NCBI RefSeq assembly: GCF_016653635.2
Contig: NZ_CP067420.1
Location: 2,887,501 to 2,951,500, forward strand
Direction: 5' to 3'
DNA length: 64,000 nucleotides
Source of the DNA: Skermanella sp. TT6
Lineage (GTDB): Bacteria > Pseudomonadota > Alphaproteobacteria > Azospirillales > Azospirillaceae
Below, piece after piece: positions 8,563-17,743 of this stretch. The position numbers were made by a program, and so were the translations under genes. A model generated the notes under the pieces. The model was not told where the DNA came from. It ran no database searches and saw only the letters and a list, made by a program, of their open reading frames with translations. Position 1 is the first letter of the stretch; each line of letters begins with the position of its first letter.

Positions 8563-9552
8563 TCAGCGGCACAGAAGCAGGTGTTCGCCCAGCACGGACC
8601 CGATCAGCAGCCTGTCCCGCCACCTCACCGCCACCGTCGCCGCCGACAGGCGCGTGCCGTCATCCTCGAAGATCCGCCGCGCGCCGCCTTCCGGGTCCAG
8701 CACCTCGATCCGCGACGGCGCCCGCTCTCCTCCCGGCAGCCCATAGCGATGGAGCGCCAGACGCCACAGGGCCGGATGCAGCGCCACCAGCAACTCGCCA
8801 TCCGCGGAAAGGCTGAGATTGTCCGGCGCACCGTCGAGCGGGATCCTGCGGCGGGCCGGCTTGCCCTCCATCAGATCCGCCAGCCCATAGACCAGCAACT
8901 CCCGACCCCGCGTCGCGGCCACCACGACGTCGCCCCGCCGCCGATCGACCGTGATGCCGTTGGGGAAATCCAGGCCGGAAACGACCGCCCGGACCGCCCC
9001 GCCGTCGAAATACCCGACGAAGCCCCGCTCCAGCCCCAGGACGTTCTCGGCCGCGACGCCGAGGCTCCCGCAGGTCCCATGATCTGCGGTGAACAGGAAC
9101 CGCTCCCCGTCCAGGGCCGCCACGTCGTTGGCCCGGCACAGCAGCGCGCTTTCCACGCGGCGCCTCTCCCCGTCGGACAGCCCGATGATCCGGACCGCCG
9201 TGGAGCCGGCCGCCCCGTCGCCCCGGTCCACCACGAACAGGGTCTTCCCCTCGTAAAGGTCGATCCCGTGGGGTCGCCGGACAGCCCCGTCCGCCAGGTC
9301 GCGCACCCGCACCTCACCCGGTTCGAGCCGTTCCAGGCCCAGCTCGTACAGCCCGCCCCCCGGGTCGTTCCCGGAAAGCCGGTCATGGGCGGATATCACG
9401 GCCCGGCCGCTCCCGGCATCCAGGGCGATGTCCTCCGCCCCGACCACCACCCGCCCGGTCGCCTCGTCAACCAGGGTCACCGGTCCGCAGGTCGCCCCCC
9501 GCGCCGGCCCCGCCGCCAGCGTCAGCACCAGCGCCAGGGCCGCCAGCCTCAC
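8563..9552 (-). CDS. Secreted SMP-30/paraoxonase-like beta-propeller protein
   Basis: Probable exported six-bladed beta-propeller hydrolase of the SMP-30/paraoxonase (arylesterase) group; the substrate is unknown. It has 329 residues. The N-terminus is a signal peptide (RLAALALVLTLAAGPARGA). Propeller motifs include RRPHGIDLYEGKTLFVVD and LDFPNGITVDRRRGDVVVA, typical of the metal-binding face. The start is GTG 9552, overlapping the sulfotransferase stop in a GTGA, so the two genes form an operon and are translationally coupled. The pairing hints at work on the same small molecule, but this is not proven. Confidence 0.65.
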   Translation of the reverse strand: MRLAALALVLTLAAGPARGATCGPVTLVDEATGRVVVGAEDIALDAGSGRAVISAHDRLSGNDPGGGLYELGLERLEPGEVRVRDLADGAVRRPHGIDLYEGKTLFVVDRGDGAAGSTAVRIIGLSDGERRRVESALLCRANDVAALDGERFLFTADHGTCGSLGVAAENVLGLERGFVGYFDGGAVRAVVSGLDFPNGITVDRRRGDVVVAATRGRELLVYGLADLMEGKPARRRIPLDGAPDNLSLSADGELLVALHPALWRLALHRYGLPGGERAPSRIEVLDPEGGARRIFEDDGTRLSAATVAVRWRDRLLIGSVLGEHLLLCR

Positions 9553-10670
9553 CCGGCGGATTCCGCCGCCTCCCGCCCGAAGCGCTCCACGTAGGGAGCC
9601 CAGGCCTGCCGGACCCGCTGCCGGACAGCCTCGTCCTGCCGGTAGCTGTTCTTCGAATAGCCCTTCACGGTGCGCAGGTACGCCTCGAACCGCGGCCTCG
9701 CCTCCTCGAACCCGGGCAGGTCGAGCGTCCGGTAGATCCGTGCGACCTCGCCCAGCGGATCCCGCTCGAACCGGTCGAAAGCGACCTCGACGAAGCGGTC
9801 GGACGGCAGGTCGCGGGTCTGCTCGATCAGGGCGGACATCATCCGCGGATAGGTTTCCAGCACGACGCGCTCGACATCCACATGATCGTAGGGCTGCAGG
9901 GCGAACTGCGCCAGCAGCTTGCGATAGAAGCCGACGGTGGAGACGAAGACCTCGTGCGGGTCGCGGTGGATGTGGATGAACTTCGCGTCGGGCCAGATCG
10001 CCCGCAGCAGGTCCACCCGCGCCGTGTGGACCGGGTTCTTGACCAGCAGCCGGTCGCGCCCCTGCTGGAGCGCCACCTTGCGCAGGAAATAGACGAAGGC
10101 GTCCCGCCAGCGCCGGATATCCTCCTCGCCGCAGCCGTCGAGGAAGACCCCGGCGGCGTGGTTCTCGTCGAACCGGCTTGGAAAATAGATCCCGTGGTAG
10201 AACGACAGCGGGATCATGTTGGCGAGCCCGATCTCGTCCTCCTGGGGACTGTCCGGGTTGACCGCGACATTGTCGATGTAGCGGCTCTCCGGCAGCGCCT
10301 GCTCCAGCCACGGCCGCAGCAGCCGGCCGAGGGTCAGCACGTCCCAGGGCAGCCCCACCGCCAGCGGCGGCACGAAGCCGAACCGGGGCGACCGGCTCAT
10401 GACGTTGTAGAGGTGGGTGGTGCCGCTCCGCCAGTGGCCCAGGATGAACAGCGGCGGCGGGAGGTCCGGTTCCCGGCGGAGCCGCCAGGCCGTCCAGGCC
10501 CGCTCCGCCGCCGTGAACGGCAGCCGCCCCAGGGCCGAGCCGAAGGCCGCCACCGCCTGCGGCAGATATGCCACCGGAACGGGACCGTTGCGCGCCAGGA
10601 CGGTGGAAAGGGTGCGGAGATCGGCGCCGCACAGCGGATGCTCCATCAAACTGCGCCTGCGAGTCGTCAC
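9549..10670 (-). CDS. PAPS-dependent sulfotransferase family protein
   Basis: Cytosolic sulfotransferase that would move sulfate from PAPS to an unknown acceptor. It has 373 residues. The 5'-phosphosulfate loop is GHWRSGTTHLYN at about residues 78-89, with the conserved RSGTT core. The 3'-phosphate-binding segment is FIHIHRDPHEVFVST at about 231-245. A C-terminal YSKNSYR resembles the region that closes the PAPS site. It is first in a two-gene operon with the beta-propeller protein. The family is clear; the acceptor is not. Confidence 0.8.
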   Translation of the reverse strand: MTTRRRSLMEHPLCGADLRTLSTVLARNGPVPVAYLPQAVAAFGSALGRLPFTAAERAWTAWRLRREPDLPPPLFILGHWRSGTTHLYNVMSRSPRFGFVPPLAVGLPWDVLTLGRLLRPWLEQALPESRYIDNVAVNPDSPQEDEIGLANMIPLSFYHGIYFPSRFDENHAAGVFLDGCGEEDIRRWRDAFVYFLRKVALQQGRDRLLVKNPVHTARVDLLRAIWPDAKFIHIHRDPHEVFVSTVGFYRKLLAQFALQPYDHVDVERVVLETYPRMMSALIEQTRDLPSDRFVEVAFDRFERDPLGEVARIYRTLDLPGFEEARPRFEAYLRTVKGYSKNSYRQDEAVRQRVRQAWAPYVERFGREAAESAG

Positions 10671-10923
10671 GCTGCCATCCCGGTCTTCCCGATCGCTGCA
10701 TACGGGCGAAGAACAGGACCCGCCTGTCCAAGCATACGGATGTATCGATACAGTTTTATCAAATCATTCGTGGTTGATAGAAGTCTAAAGGATCATTGTC
10801 ATCCCGTTCGATACGTGCCAGTTTACTTGTCCCCTGCCGCCCCCGGAAAGCACCGTCGACACGATGCGCGGGCGGCACGGTCCGCGGTCGCGGATTCCAC
10901 GTACAGCAACGGATTCTTGTACC

Positions 10924-11448
10924 ATGCCGGGAAGCCTCATTCCCAGCCGCTCCGCCATGCAGGGGAGCGGCGCCCTTCACTTCGACACCGGCCAGGGCGA
11001 CGACGGCGGCCGGCTGTCCCATGCGGCCGTGTCGGCGAACCTGCTGGTCGCCATCCATCGGGCCTGCCCGATCCGCCAGGATTTCCATGTGCTGAGCGGC
11101 GGCGTCGTCATCCACGGCCCGGCGGGCGAGGAAATGTGGCCCGACGTGGTGGTCGTCCAGGGGCATTGCTCGCTCGGGCGCAGCCGGCCGGCCGCACCGA
11201 TCCTGGCCGTCGACGTGGACGAGGGGGACCCGAGCGAGCTGCGCTGGCGCGCCCGGCGGGACGCCTATCTCAAGGTCCCGTCGCTCCAGGCCTATTTCGC
11301 CGCCTCCTGCTCGGACAAGCTGGTCGAGGTCCACCGGCGCTTTTCCGGCTCCTGGACCAGCCTCCGCTTCGAGGGGCACGGGCTGGTCGGGCTGCCTTCG
11401 CTGGGCTGCTCGGTGGACCTGAAGGCGATCTACGCCGGCCTGACCTGA
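10924..11448 (+). CDS. Uma2-like protein of the PD-(D/E)XK fold, degenerate motif
   Basis: Resembles Uma2-family proteins, which have a restriction-endonuclease fold and are common in cyanobacteria and some proteobacteria. It has 174 residues from ATG 10924. The first acidic position is in MWPDVVVVQG. The second motif, normally VEV followed by a lysine-containing stretch, appears as AVDVDEGDP followed by RRDAYLKVPSLQAYF, so the acid is Asp and the usual Lys is Arg. It may therefore be inactive. It stands alone between the sulfotransferase and the ABC importer. Confidence 0.5.
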   Translation: MPGSLIPSRSAMQGSGALHFDTGQGDDGGRLSHAAVSANLLVAIHRACPIRQDFHVLSGGVVIHGPAGEEMWPDVVVVQGHCSLGRSRPAAPILAVDVDEGDPSELRWRARRDAYLKVPSLQAYFAASCSDKLVEVHRRFSGSWTSLRFEGHGLVGLPSLGCSVDLKAIYAGLT

Positions 11449-11530
11449 CCTCCCGAGAGTTCCGCCGCCCGGAACAACAGCCACCTCCAGTCGTTCCCGA
11501 AAGGACGGCTGGATATCGGGGAGGTCCGGA

Positions 11531-13120
11531 ATGGCAGGCAAGACTTGGGTGGCGGCAGCCATCGGCATGGCCCTGGCGGCCTTCCTGCTGACGGCGGAAG
11601 CGATCCGCAACCCCGCGGCGTCCCAGATCCCCGACGAAGTCCTGGTCGTCGGCCAGATCGCCGAACCGAAGTCGCTGGACCCGCACGCCGTGACCGCGAC
11701 CAACGATTTCCGCATCCTGATGAACCTGTATGACGGGCTGGTGCGGTTCCGGAGCGGCACCCTGGAGGTCGAGCCGGCGCTGGCCCGCTCGTGGAAGGTT
11801 TCGGAGGACGGCAGGACCTACACCTTCCATCTGCGCGACGGCGTCGCCTTCCACGACGGGACGCCGTTCGACGCCGAGGCGGTCAAGTTCAACTTCGACC
11901 GCATGCTCGACGACAGGCACCCACAGCACGACACCGGCCCGTTCCCGCTGGCCTTCTTCTTCAGCGCGGTGGAACGGACCGAGGCGGTCGATCCGCTGAC
12001 CGTCCGGTTCCACCTGAAGGAACCCTACGCCCCGCTGCTGTCCAACCTGGCCTACCCGACCGGCCTGCTGGTCTCCCCCGCCGCGGTCCGCGCCGCCGGC
12101 AAGGAGTTCGGCCGCCAGCCCGTCGGGACCGGCGCCTACCGGTTCGCCCAGTGGGAGAGCAACGCCAAGGTGGTGCTGGAGCGCAACGCCGACTACTGGG
12201 ACGGCGCGCCGACGCTCCAGGCCGTTATCTTCCGCCCGCTGACCGACGCCAACACCCGGCTGACCGAACTGCTCGCCGGCGGCCTGGACCTGATGGTCGA
12301 GGTTCCGCCCGACGCCGTGGACCTGCTCCGGAAGGCGGGCGGCTTCACCCTGTACGAGCAGGCCGGCCCGCATCTCTGGTTCCTGATCCTCAACACCCGG
12401 GAAGGTCCCTTCAAGGACCCGCGTGCCCGGCAGGCGGTCAACCTTGCGATCGACAAGCAGGCGCTGGTCGACCAGGTGCTCCAGGGCACCGCGACTGTCG
12501 CCGACGGCATCGTGCCCGCCGCCTTCGAGTGGGCCCACGACGACACCCTGGAACCCTATCCCCACGATCCCGACCGCGCCCGCCAGCTCCTGCGCGAGGC
12601 CGGGGCCGAGAATGCCGAGCTGACCTTCCTGGTCGCGGAGGGCGGCTCCGGCATGCTGGCGCCGATCCCCATGGCGACGGCGATCCAGGCCGACCTCGCC
12701 AAGGTGGGCCTGAAGGTGAATATCCAGACCTACGAGTGGAACACCTATCTGGGACTGGTCAACCAGGGCCTCGCCGGCCGGGCCGACATGGCCCAGATGG
12801 CCTGGATGACCAACGACCCGGACACCCTGCCCTTCCTGACCCTGCGGACGGAGGCGCTACCCGAGAGCGGCGGGTTCAATTCCGGCTACTATTCCAACCC
12901 GGAGGTGGACCGCCTGCTGGTCGAGGCCCGGCGATCGACCGACCGGAACGAACGGGCCGACCTCTACAAGCGGATCCAGCGCATCGTGCGGGAGGACGCC
13001 CCCTGGGCCTTCGTCGCGAACTGGAAGCAGAACGGGGTCGCCACGGACCGCGTCAAGGGGTTCGAGCTCCAGCCGTCGTTCCTGCTCGACCTCGCCCACG
13101 TCTCCAAGTCCGGCGGCTAG
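11531..13120 (+). CDS. Peptide-type ABC transporter substrate-binding protein
   Basis: Periplasmic solute-binding protein of family 5 (DppA/OppA/NikA type) that captures a peptide or similar ligand for import. It has 529 residues. An N-terminal signal (AAIGMALAAFLLTAEA) is followed by the family motifs DPHAVTATNDFRILMNLYDGL and RDGVAFHDGTPFDAEAVKFN, and the C-terminal segment YKRIQRIVREDAPWAFV. No lipobox is seen. GGGAGG precedes ATG 11531. It heads a four-gene importer operon. The ligand cannot be read from the sequence. Confidence 0.85.
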   Translation: MAGKTWVAAAIGMALAAFLLTAEAIRNPAASQIPDEVLVVGQIAEPKSLDPHAVTATNDFRILMNLYDGLVRFRSGTLEVEPALARSWKVSEDGRTYTFHLRDGVAFHDGTPFDAEAVKFNFDRMLDDRHPQHDTGPFPLAFFFSAVERTEAVDPLTVRFHLKEPYAPLLSNLAYPTGLLVSPAAVRAAGKEFGRQPVGTGAYRFAQWESNAKVVLERNADYWDGAPTLQAVIFRPLTDANTRLTELLAGGLDLMVEVPPDAVDLLRKAGGFTLYEQAGPHLWFLILNTREGPFKDPRARQAVNLAIDKQALVDQVLQGTATVADGIVPAAFEWAHDDTLEPYPHDPDRARQLLREAGAENAELTFLVAEGGSGMLAPIPMATAIQADLAKVGLKVNIQTYEWNTYLGLVNQGLAGRADMAQMAWMTNDPDTLPFLTLRTEALPESGGFNSGYYSNPEVDRLLVEARRSTDRNERADLYKRIQRIVREDAPWAFVANWKQNGVATDRVKGFELQPSFLLDLAHVSKSGG

Positions 13121-13132
13121 GGAGCCGTGCCG

Positions 13133-14080
13133 ATGCTGTCCTACGCGCTTCGCCGGCTGGCGATGATCGTGCCGGTCCTGTTCGGGATCTCGGTGATCGT
13201 GTTCCTGATCATGGCGCTGATCCCCGGCGACCCGGCGCTCGCCATCCTGGGAAGCTTCGCCACGCCGGAGAACGTAGCCGGCCTCCGCCAGGAACTGGGG
13301 CTCGACCGCTCCCTGGTCGAGCAGTACGGAATCTGGCTGGGCAACCTGCTGCAGGGCGACTTCGGCCGGTCCTACAGCCTCAACCGCCCGGTCCTGGACG
13401 AGATCGCCGACCGGCTCGGCCCGACGCTGCTGCTCGCCGGAGCGTCGCTCGTCCTGTGCACCGTCCTGGGCCTCGCGGCTGGCGTGGTCTCCGCCGTCCG
13501 GCAATATGGCTGGCAGGACAAAATCCTTACACTGCTGGTGCTGGTGGGCCTGTCCACCCCGTCCTTCTGGCTCGGCCTGATCCTGGTGCTGGTGTTCTCG
13601 GTCCAGCTCGGCTGGTTTCCGGTCAGCGGCATGTACGCGATCTATGGCGGCGGCGACCTGGCCGACCTGCTCCACCACTTGGCGCTGCCCGCGATCACGC
13701 TGGCGGTGGTCGCGACCGGCGTGATCGCGCGCCTGACCCGGTCCACCATGCTGGAGGTGCTGCGCCAGGACTTCGTCCGCACCGCGCGCGCCAAGGGCCT
13801 TGATGAAGGAATGATAACCTATAAGCACGCGCTGCGCAACGCCCTGGTCAACATCGTGCCGGTCATCGGCATCCAGACCGGCTTCGTGCTGGGCGGCGCC
13901 GTCTATATCGAGACGGTGTTCCAGTGGCCCGGCATCGGCAGGATGCTGGTCACCGCGATCTCGACCCGCGACATCCTGCTGGTCCAGGGCGGCGTCCTGG
14001 TCGTCGCCGCCTGCTACGTCCTGATCAACCTGGCGGCCGACCTGGTGCAGCACATGCTCGACCCGAGGATCGGCACATGA
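13133..14080 (+). CDS. ABC transporter permease, DppB type
   Basis: First inner-membrane permease of the importer. It has 315 residues and six predicted membrane helices. LGLDRSLVEQYGIWLGNLLQGDFG is typical of DppB-class permeases (two windows of that stretch: LGLDRSLVEQYG and NLLQGDFG). The cytoplasmic coupling loop RTARAKGLDEGMI contacts the ATPase. ATG 13133 is preferred to GTG 13127 because GGAG at 13121 is eight bases from the ATG but only two from the GTG. The stop overlaps the next start in an ATGA. Confidence 0.85.
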   Translation: MLSYALRRLAMIVPVLFGISVIVFLIMALIPGDPALAILGSFATPENVAGLRQELGLDRSLVEQYGIWLGNLLQGDFGRSYSLNRPVLDEIADRLGPTLLLAGASLVLCTVLGLAAGVVSAVRQYGWQDKILTLLVLVGLSTPSFWLGLILVLVFSVQLGWFPVSGMYAIYGGGDLADLLHHLALPAITLAVVATGVIARLTRSTMLEVLRQDFVRTARAKGLDEGMITYKHALRNALVNIVPVIGIQTGFVLGGAVYIETVFQWPGIGRMLVTAISTRDILLVQGGVLVVAACYVLINLAADLVQHMLDPRIGT

Positions 14081-16008
14081 CCGCGGCCGAAGCTCCCGCC
14101 GTCGCGGAGACCGCCCCCCGCCCCTCGCAGCGGCCCGGCTGGTGGGCGCGGCTGCGGCGGAACCACCTGGCCGTGCTGGGGCTCGCGATCCTGGCGGCGA
14201 TCGTGCTGACCGCCGTCGCGGCGCCGATCCTGCCCCTGCCCGACCCCAACGCCACCGACCTGCCGGCGCGGCTGGCCGCCCCCTTCACCCCCGGCCACCT
14301 GCTGGGCGCGGACCAGCTCGGCCGGGACATGCTGTCCCGCATCGTCTGGGGCACCCGCGTCAGCCTCGCGGTCGGGGCGGCCGCGGCCCTGGCCGCCGCC
14401 CTGGTCGGCTCGCTGATCGGCATCGTCGCCGGCTTCTACGGCCGCTGGGTGGACACGGTGCTGATGCGGGCGATCGACATGCTGATGGCCTTCCCCTACC
14501 TGCTGCTGGCGCTGGCCATCGTCGCGGCGCTGGGTCCCGGCCTGCTCAACGCCCTGTTCGCGATCTCGATCGTCAATGTCCCGTTCTTCGCCCGATCGGT
14601 GCGGGGAGTCACCCTGGGCCTCGTCCGCCGGGACTACGTGGACGCGGCGCGCCTCGGCGGCCAGGGCGATCTCTCCATCCTGACCGGCGAAATCCTGCCG
14701 AACCTCCTGCCGGTCATCGTCATCACCCTGTCCACCACGCTCGGCTGGATGATCCTGGAAACCGCCGGCCTGAGCTTCCTCGGCCTCGGCGCGCAGCCGC
14801 CGCAGGCGGACCTGGGCTCCATGCTGGGGGAGGCGCGCAGCCTCGTGCTGGTGGCCCCCCACGTGGCGCTGATCCCCGGGCTGGTGATCCTGCTGCTGGT
14901 GATCGGCATCAACCTGGTGGGCGACGGCATCCGCGACTTGCTCGACCCCCGCCTCCGCTCCGGCGGGCTGGTCCGCCCCGGCGCCGCGACCGAGGTCGCC
15001 CCGGACGCGGGCTCCCTCGCCGGCGACCCGCCCGATCCCGCGGCGCTGCTGAGCGTGCGCAATCTCAGCACCCATTTCCTCCTGGGCGGGGAGCGCTACA
15101 AGGCGGCCGACGACGTCAGCTTCGACCTCGCCCCCGGCGAATGCCTCGGCATCGTGGGCGAGTCCGGATCGGGCAAGTCGGTCACCGCCCTCTCGATCCT
15201 CGGGCTGGTCCCGACGCCGCCGGGGCGCATCGTCAAGGGCCATATCCGCTACCGCGGCCGGGACCTGCTGTGCCTGCCCCTCTCCGAACTCCAGGAGCTG
15301 CGCGGCAACCGGATCGCCTGCATCTTCCAGGACCCGTTGGGCACCCTGAACCCGCTGATGACCGTGGGCGAGCAGATCGCCGAGACGATCCGGCGCCACC
15401 AGGGCAAGGGCCGGGCCGACGCCATGGCCCGCGCCATCGAGCTGATGGACCGGGTCCGCATCCCCGACGCCGCCGGGCGGGCCGCCTCGTACCCGCACGA
15501 GCTGTCGGGCGGGCAGCGCCAGCGCATCGGCATCGCCATGGCGCTGGCCAACGATCCCGACATCATCATCGCGGACGAGCCGACCACGGCGCTCGACGTG
15601 ACGATCCAGGCGGAGGTGCTGGACCTGCTGCGCGACCTGCGCCGCGAGCGCGACACCGCCCTGCTGTTCATTACCCACGACTTCGGCGTGGTGTCGGACC
15701 TCTGCGACCGGGTGATGGTGATGTATGCCGGCCGCGTCGTGGAAACCGGACCGGTCGCCGAGGTGCTGCGCGACCCGCGCCACCCCTATACCCGCCGGCT
15801 GCTGTCCTGCGTGCCGGTCCTGGGCCGGCCGGAGCGCGCGCTGGACGCCATCCCGGGACTGCCCCCGGCGGTCAACCGACTGCCCCGCGGCTGCCATTTC
15901 GCCGACCGGTGCGACCGGGTCATCGACCGCTGCCGGGCCGCCGACGTCGAGCTCGACCCCCTCGCCCCCGGCAGGGCGTCGCGCTGCATCAGGGCGCGCG
16001 AGGCATGA
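14077..16008 (+). CDS. Fused ABC permease (DppC type) and ATPase (DppD type)
   Basis: A single 643-residue protein joins the second permease to the first ATPase of the importer. Residues 1-290 are a DppC-type permease: helix at 31-50, HLLGADQLGRDMLSRI, coupling loop DYVDAARLGGQGD at 186-198. A linker of about 30 residues follows. Residues 325-643 are the ATPase: Walker A GESGSGKS at 361-368, signature LSGGQRQRIGIA, Walker B IIIADEPTTALD, and the C-terminal cysteine-rich peptide-importer tail (CHFADRCDRVIDRC). The usual arrangement is two separate genes. The frame is open throughout, so this is a real fusion. ATGA overlaps occur at both ends. Confidence 0.85.
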   Translation: MTAAEAPAVAETAPRPSQRPGWWARLRRNHLAVLGLAILAAIVLTAVAAPILPLPDPNATDLPARLAAPFTPGHLLGADQLGRDMLSRIVWGTRVSLAVGAAAALAAALVGSLIGIVAGFYGRWVDTVLMRAIDMLMAFPYLLLALAIVAALGPGLLNALFAISIVNVPFFARSVRGVTLGLVRRDYVDAARLGGQGDLSILTGEILPNLLPVIVITLSTTLGWMILETAGLSFLGLGAQPPQADLGSMLGEARSLVLVAPHVALIPGLVILLLVIGINLVGDGIRDLLDPRLRSGGLVRPGAATEVAPDAGSLAGDPPDPAALLSVRNLSTHFLLGGERYKAADDVSFDLAPGECLGIVGESGSGKSVTALSILGLVPTPPGRIVKGHIRYRGRDLLCLPLSELQELRGNRIACIFQDPLGTLNPLMTVGEQIAETIRRHQGKGRADAMARAIELMDRVRIPDAAGRAASYPHELSGGQRQRIGIAMALANDPDIIIADEPTTALDVTIQAEVLDLLRDLRRERDTALLFITHDFGVVSDLCDRVMVMYAGRVVETGPVAEVLRDPRHPYTRRLLSCVPVLGRPERALDAIPGLPPAVNRLPRGCHFADRCDRVIDRCRAADVELDPLAPGRASRCIRAREA

Positions 16009-16772
16009 CCGCCCCCCTGCTCGAAGCCCGCGACCTGCACAAGAGCTTCGGCGGCGGCTGGTCCCGCAAGCCGCGGATCCAGGCGGTGGACGGCGTCAGC
16101 CTGGGCGTCCGCCCGGGCGAGACGCTGGGCGTCGTCGGCGAATCCGGGTCCGGCAAATCGACCCTGGCCCGCCTGCTGGTCGGCCTGGAGGAACCGACCT
16201 CCGGCACCGTCCTGATCGACGGCGCCGAGGTCGGCCGGCGCCGCTCCCGGGAGCTGCACCGCAAGGTCCAGTTCGTCTTCCAGGACCCGTCCGGGGCGCT
16301 CAACCCGCGCAAGACCGTCGCCGCCATCCTGGAAGCGCCGCTGATCCACCTGCTGGGCATGCCCAAACCCGACCGGCGCCGCCGCGTCGAGGAACTGATG
16401 GACCTGGTCAACCTGCGGCCCGAATTCCTGGACCGCCATCCCCACGAGCTCTCCGGCGGGCAGGCCCAGCGCATCGGCATCGCCCGGGCGCTGGCCGCCG
16501 ATCCCCGCCTGATCGTGCTGGACGAGCCGGTCTCCGCCCTGGACGTGTCGATCCAGGCGCAGATCCTGAACCTGCTGAACCGGCTGAAGGCGGACCTGGG
16601 CCTCGCCTACCTCTTCATCAGCCACGACCTCGCCGTCGTCGAATCCCTGAGCGACACCGTCGCCGTGATGCGCCAGGGCCGCATCGTCGAGCAGGCCCCG
16701 CGCCGCACCCTGTTCGCCGCCCCGAAACATCCCTATACCCGCACCCTGCTGGCGAGCGTGCCGAAGTTCTGA
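16005..16772 (+). CDS. ABC transporter ATPase, DppF type
   Basis: Second ATPase of the peptide-type importer, which pairs with the ATPase half of the upstream fusion protein. It has 255 residues. Walker A is GESGSGKS, the Q-loop is FVFQDPSGALNP, the signature is LSGGQAQRIGIA, Walker B is LIVLDEPVSALD, and the switch histidine is in FISHDLAVV. The C-terminal PYTRTLLASVPKF is typical of DppF. It starts at ATG 16005 inside the stop of the fusion gene. This is the last gene of the operon; the convergent cas6 begins 26 bases on. Confidence 0.9.
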   Translation: MTAPLLEARDLHKSFGGGWSRKPRIQAVDGVSLGVRPGETLGVVGESGSGKSTLARLLVGLEEPTSGTVLIDGAEVGRRRSRELHRKVQFVFQDPSGALNPRKTVAAILEAPLIHLLGMPKPDRRRRVEELMDLVNLRPEFLDRHPHELSGGQAQRIGIARALAADPRLIVLDEPVSALDVSIQAQILNLLNRLKADLGLAYLFISHDLAVVESLSDTVAVMRQGRIVEQAPRRTLFAAPKHPYTRTLLASVPKF

Positions 16773-16798
16773 CGCCCCCCGCCGCCCCGGCGATCCGG

Positions 16799-17743
16799 TC
16801 AGTCCAGCGGCTCCACGGCCGGCTGCCCGAGGCCGAAGACCGTCCCTTTGCCCAGGTGCAGCCAGGTGCCCGCCAGCAGCAGCGGCCACAGGGACCCCGG
16901 CCCCCGCGGCAGCGCCAGCGAGCCGCTGACCCCGCGCATCTCCACCTCCGCCTGCTGGCTGGAGGACCAGCGGACGAGGTCGGTTCGCGCGCCCTGCCAC
17001 GGCCGCTGGGGCGTGACCGAGGCCACGGCCCGGGCGGCCTCGGCCAGTCCGGAGGCGCGGCCGGCCAGCGACGGCGGCAGGAACGCCGCCAGCCGCCGCG
17101 AGGCCGAGAGGACGATGTCGGTCAGCGTCGGAGCGGTCACCAGCCGCCCCTGCCGCAGGATGCGCAGGGGAGCGTCGAAGACCAGCCGGCAGGGCGTCAC
17201 CGGCGGATCGCCCGCGAGCGGCCAGCGGGCCTGGTCGAGCGACCAGCCGGGCTCGGAGTTGGCCTCCGCGCCCTCCTCCGCGCCGGCGCGCAGCCGTCCG
17301 TTGGGACTCAGCAGGGTCGCCGCCTTCAGGTCGCAAGGAACCCGGTCCGGACCCAGCCCGCGGCGCAGGGCCACGGCCCAGGCGGCGAGCAGCGCAGCGT
17401 CCTGGGCCGCCTCCAGCCCGATGGTGATGAAATCCAGCGCCGGCGCGTCGTCCGGATCGGGCGGGGCGGCGCGCAGGACGTAGCGCGGCAGCCGCACCGC
17501 CTCCGGCCCCCGGTGTTCGGCTGCCCCCACGAACACCTGTTCGTAAAGGCCGGGGTCGGCATCGCGCAACGCGGCCCCCCAGACACCCCGAAGCATCGGA
17601 ACGCTCGCCCGCACCCCCAGGGTGGTCAGCGACAGCCGCCACGGCCGCACCGTGACCCCGCCCATCGTTTCGAAAAGAAGCGGCGTCAGGCGATCCAGCC
17701 CGCCGTCACCGTCCAGGGCACCCGATCCGTCGAAGAATGTCAT
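16799..17743 (-). CDS. cas6: CRISPR pre-crRNA endoribonuclease Cas6
   Basis: RAMP-fold endoribonuclease that cuts CRISPR transcripts inside each repeat to leave the 8-base 5' handle ATTGAAAC on crRNAs. It has 314 residues. The C-terminal glycine-rich loop WLHLGKGTVFGLGQ is the diagnostic Cas6/RAMP feature. The rest (RPWRLSLTTLGVR, LVFDAPLRILRQGRL) fits the long Cas6 group found with type III systems. It lies beyond array 1, about 470 bases from the trailer repeat, on the same strand as the cas operon but probably with its own promoter. No other cas6 is in the window, so it likely serves both arrays. Confidence 0.8.
   Translation of the reverse strand: MTFFDGSGALDGDGGLDRLTPLLFETMGGVTVRPWRLSLTTLGVRASVPMLRGVWGAALRDADPGLYEQVFVGAAEHRGPEAVRLPRYVLRAAPPDPDDAPALDFITIGLEAAQDAALLAAWAVALRRGLGPDRVPCDLKAATLLSPNGRLRAGAEEGAEANSEPGWSLDQARWPLAGDPPVTPCRLVFDAPLRILRQGRLVTAPTLTDIVLSASRRLAAFLPPSLAGRASGLAEAARAVASVTPQRPWQGARTDLVRWSSSQQAEVEMRGVSGSLALPRGPGSLWPLLLAGTWLHLGKGTVFGLGQPAVEPLD

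Noticed and set aside
10741-10752. Palindrome TGTATCGATACA upstream of the Uma2-like gene as an operator
   Set aside because: A single 12-base palindrome with no second copy; chance cannot be excluded, so it is not listed as a feature.
14014-15897. A long minus-strand open frame of over 600 codons opposite the ABC genes
   Set aside because: It lies antisense to the fused permease/ATPase, which has full motifs. Its own translation is rich in Gly, Arg, Gln and Asp with no domain. Such frames are common in high-GC DNA.
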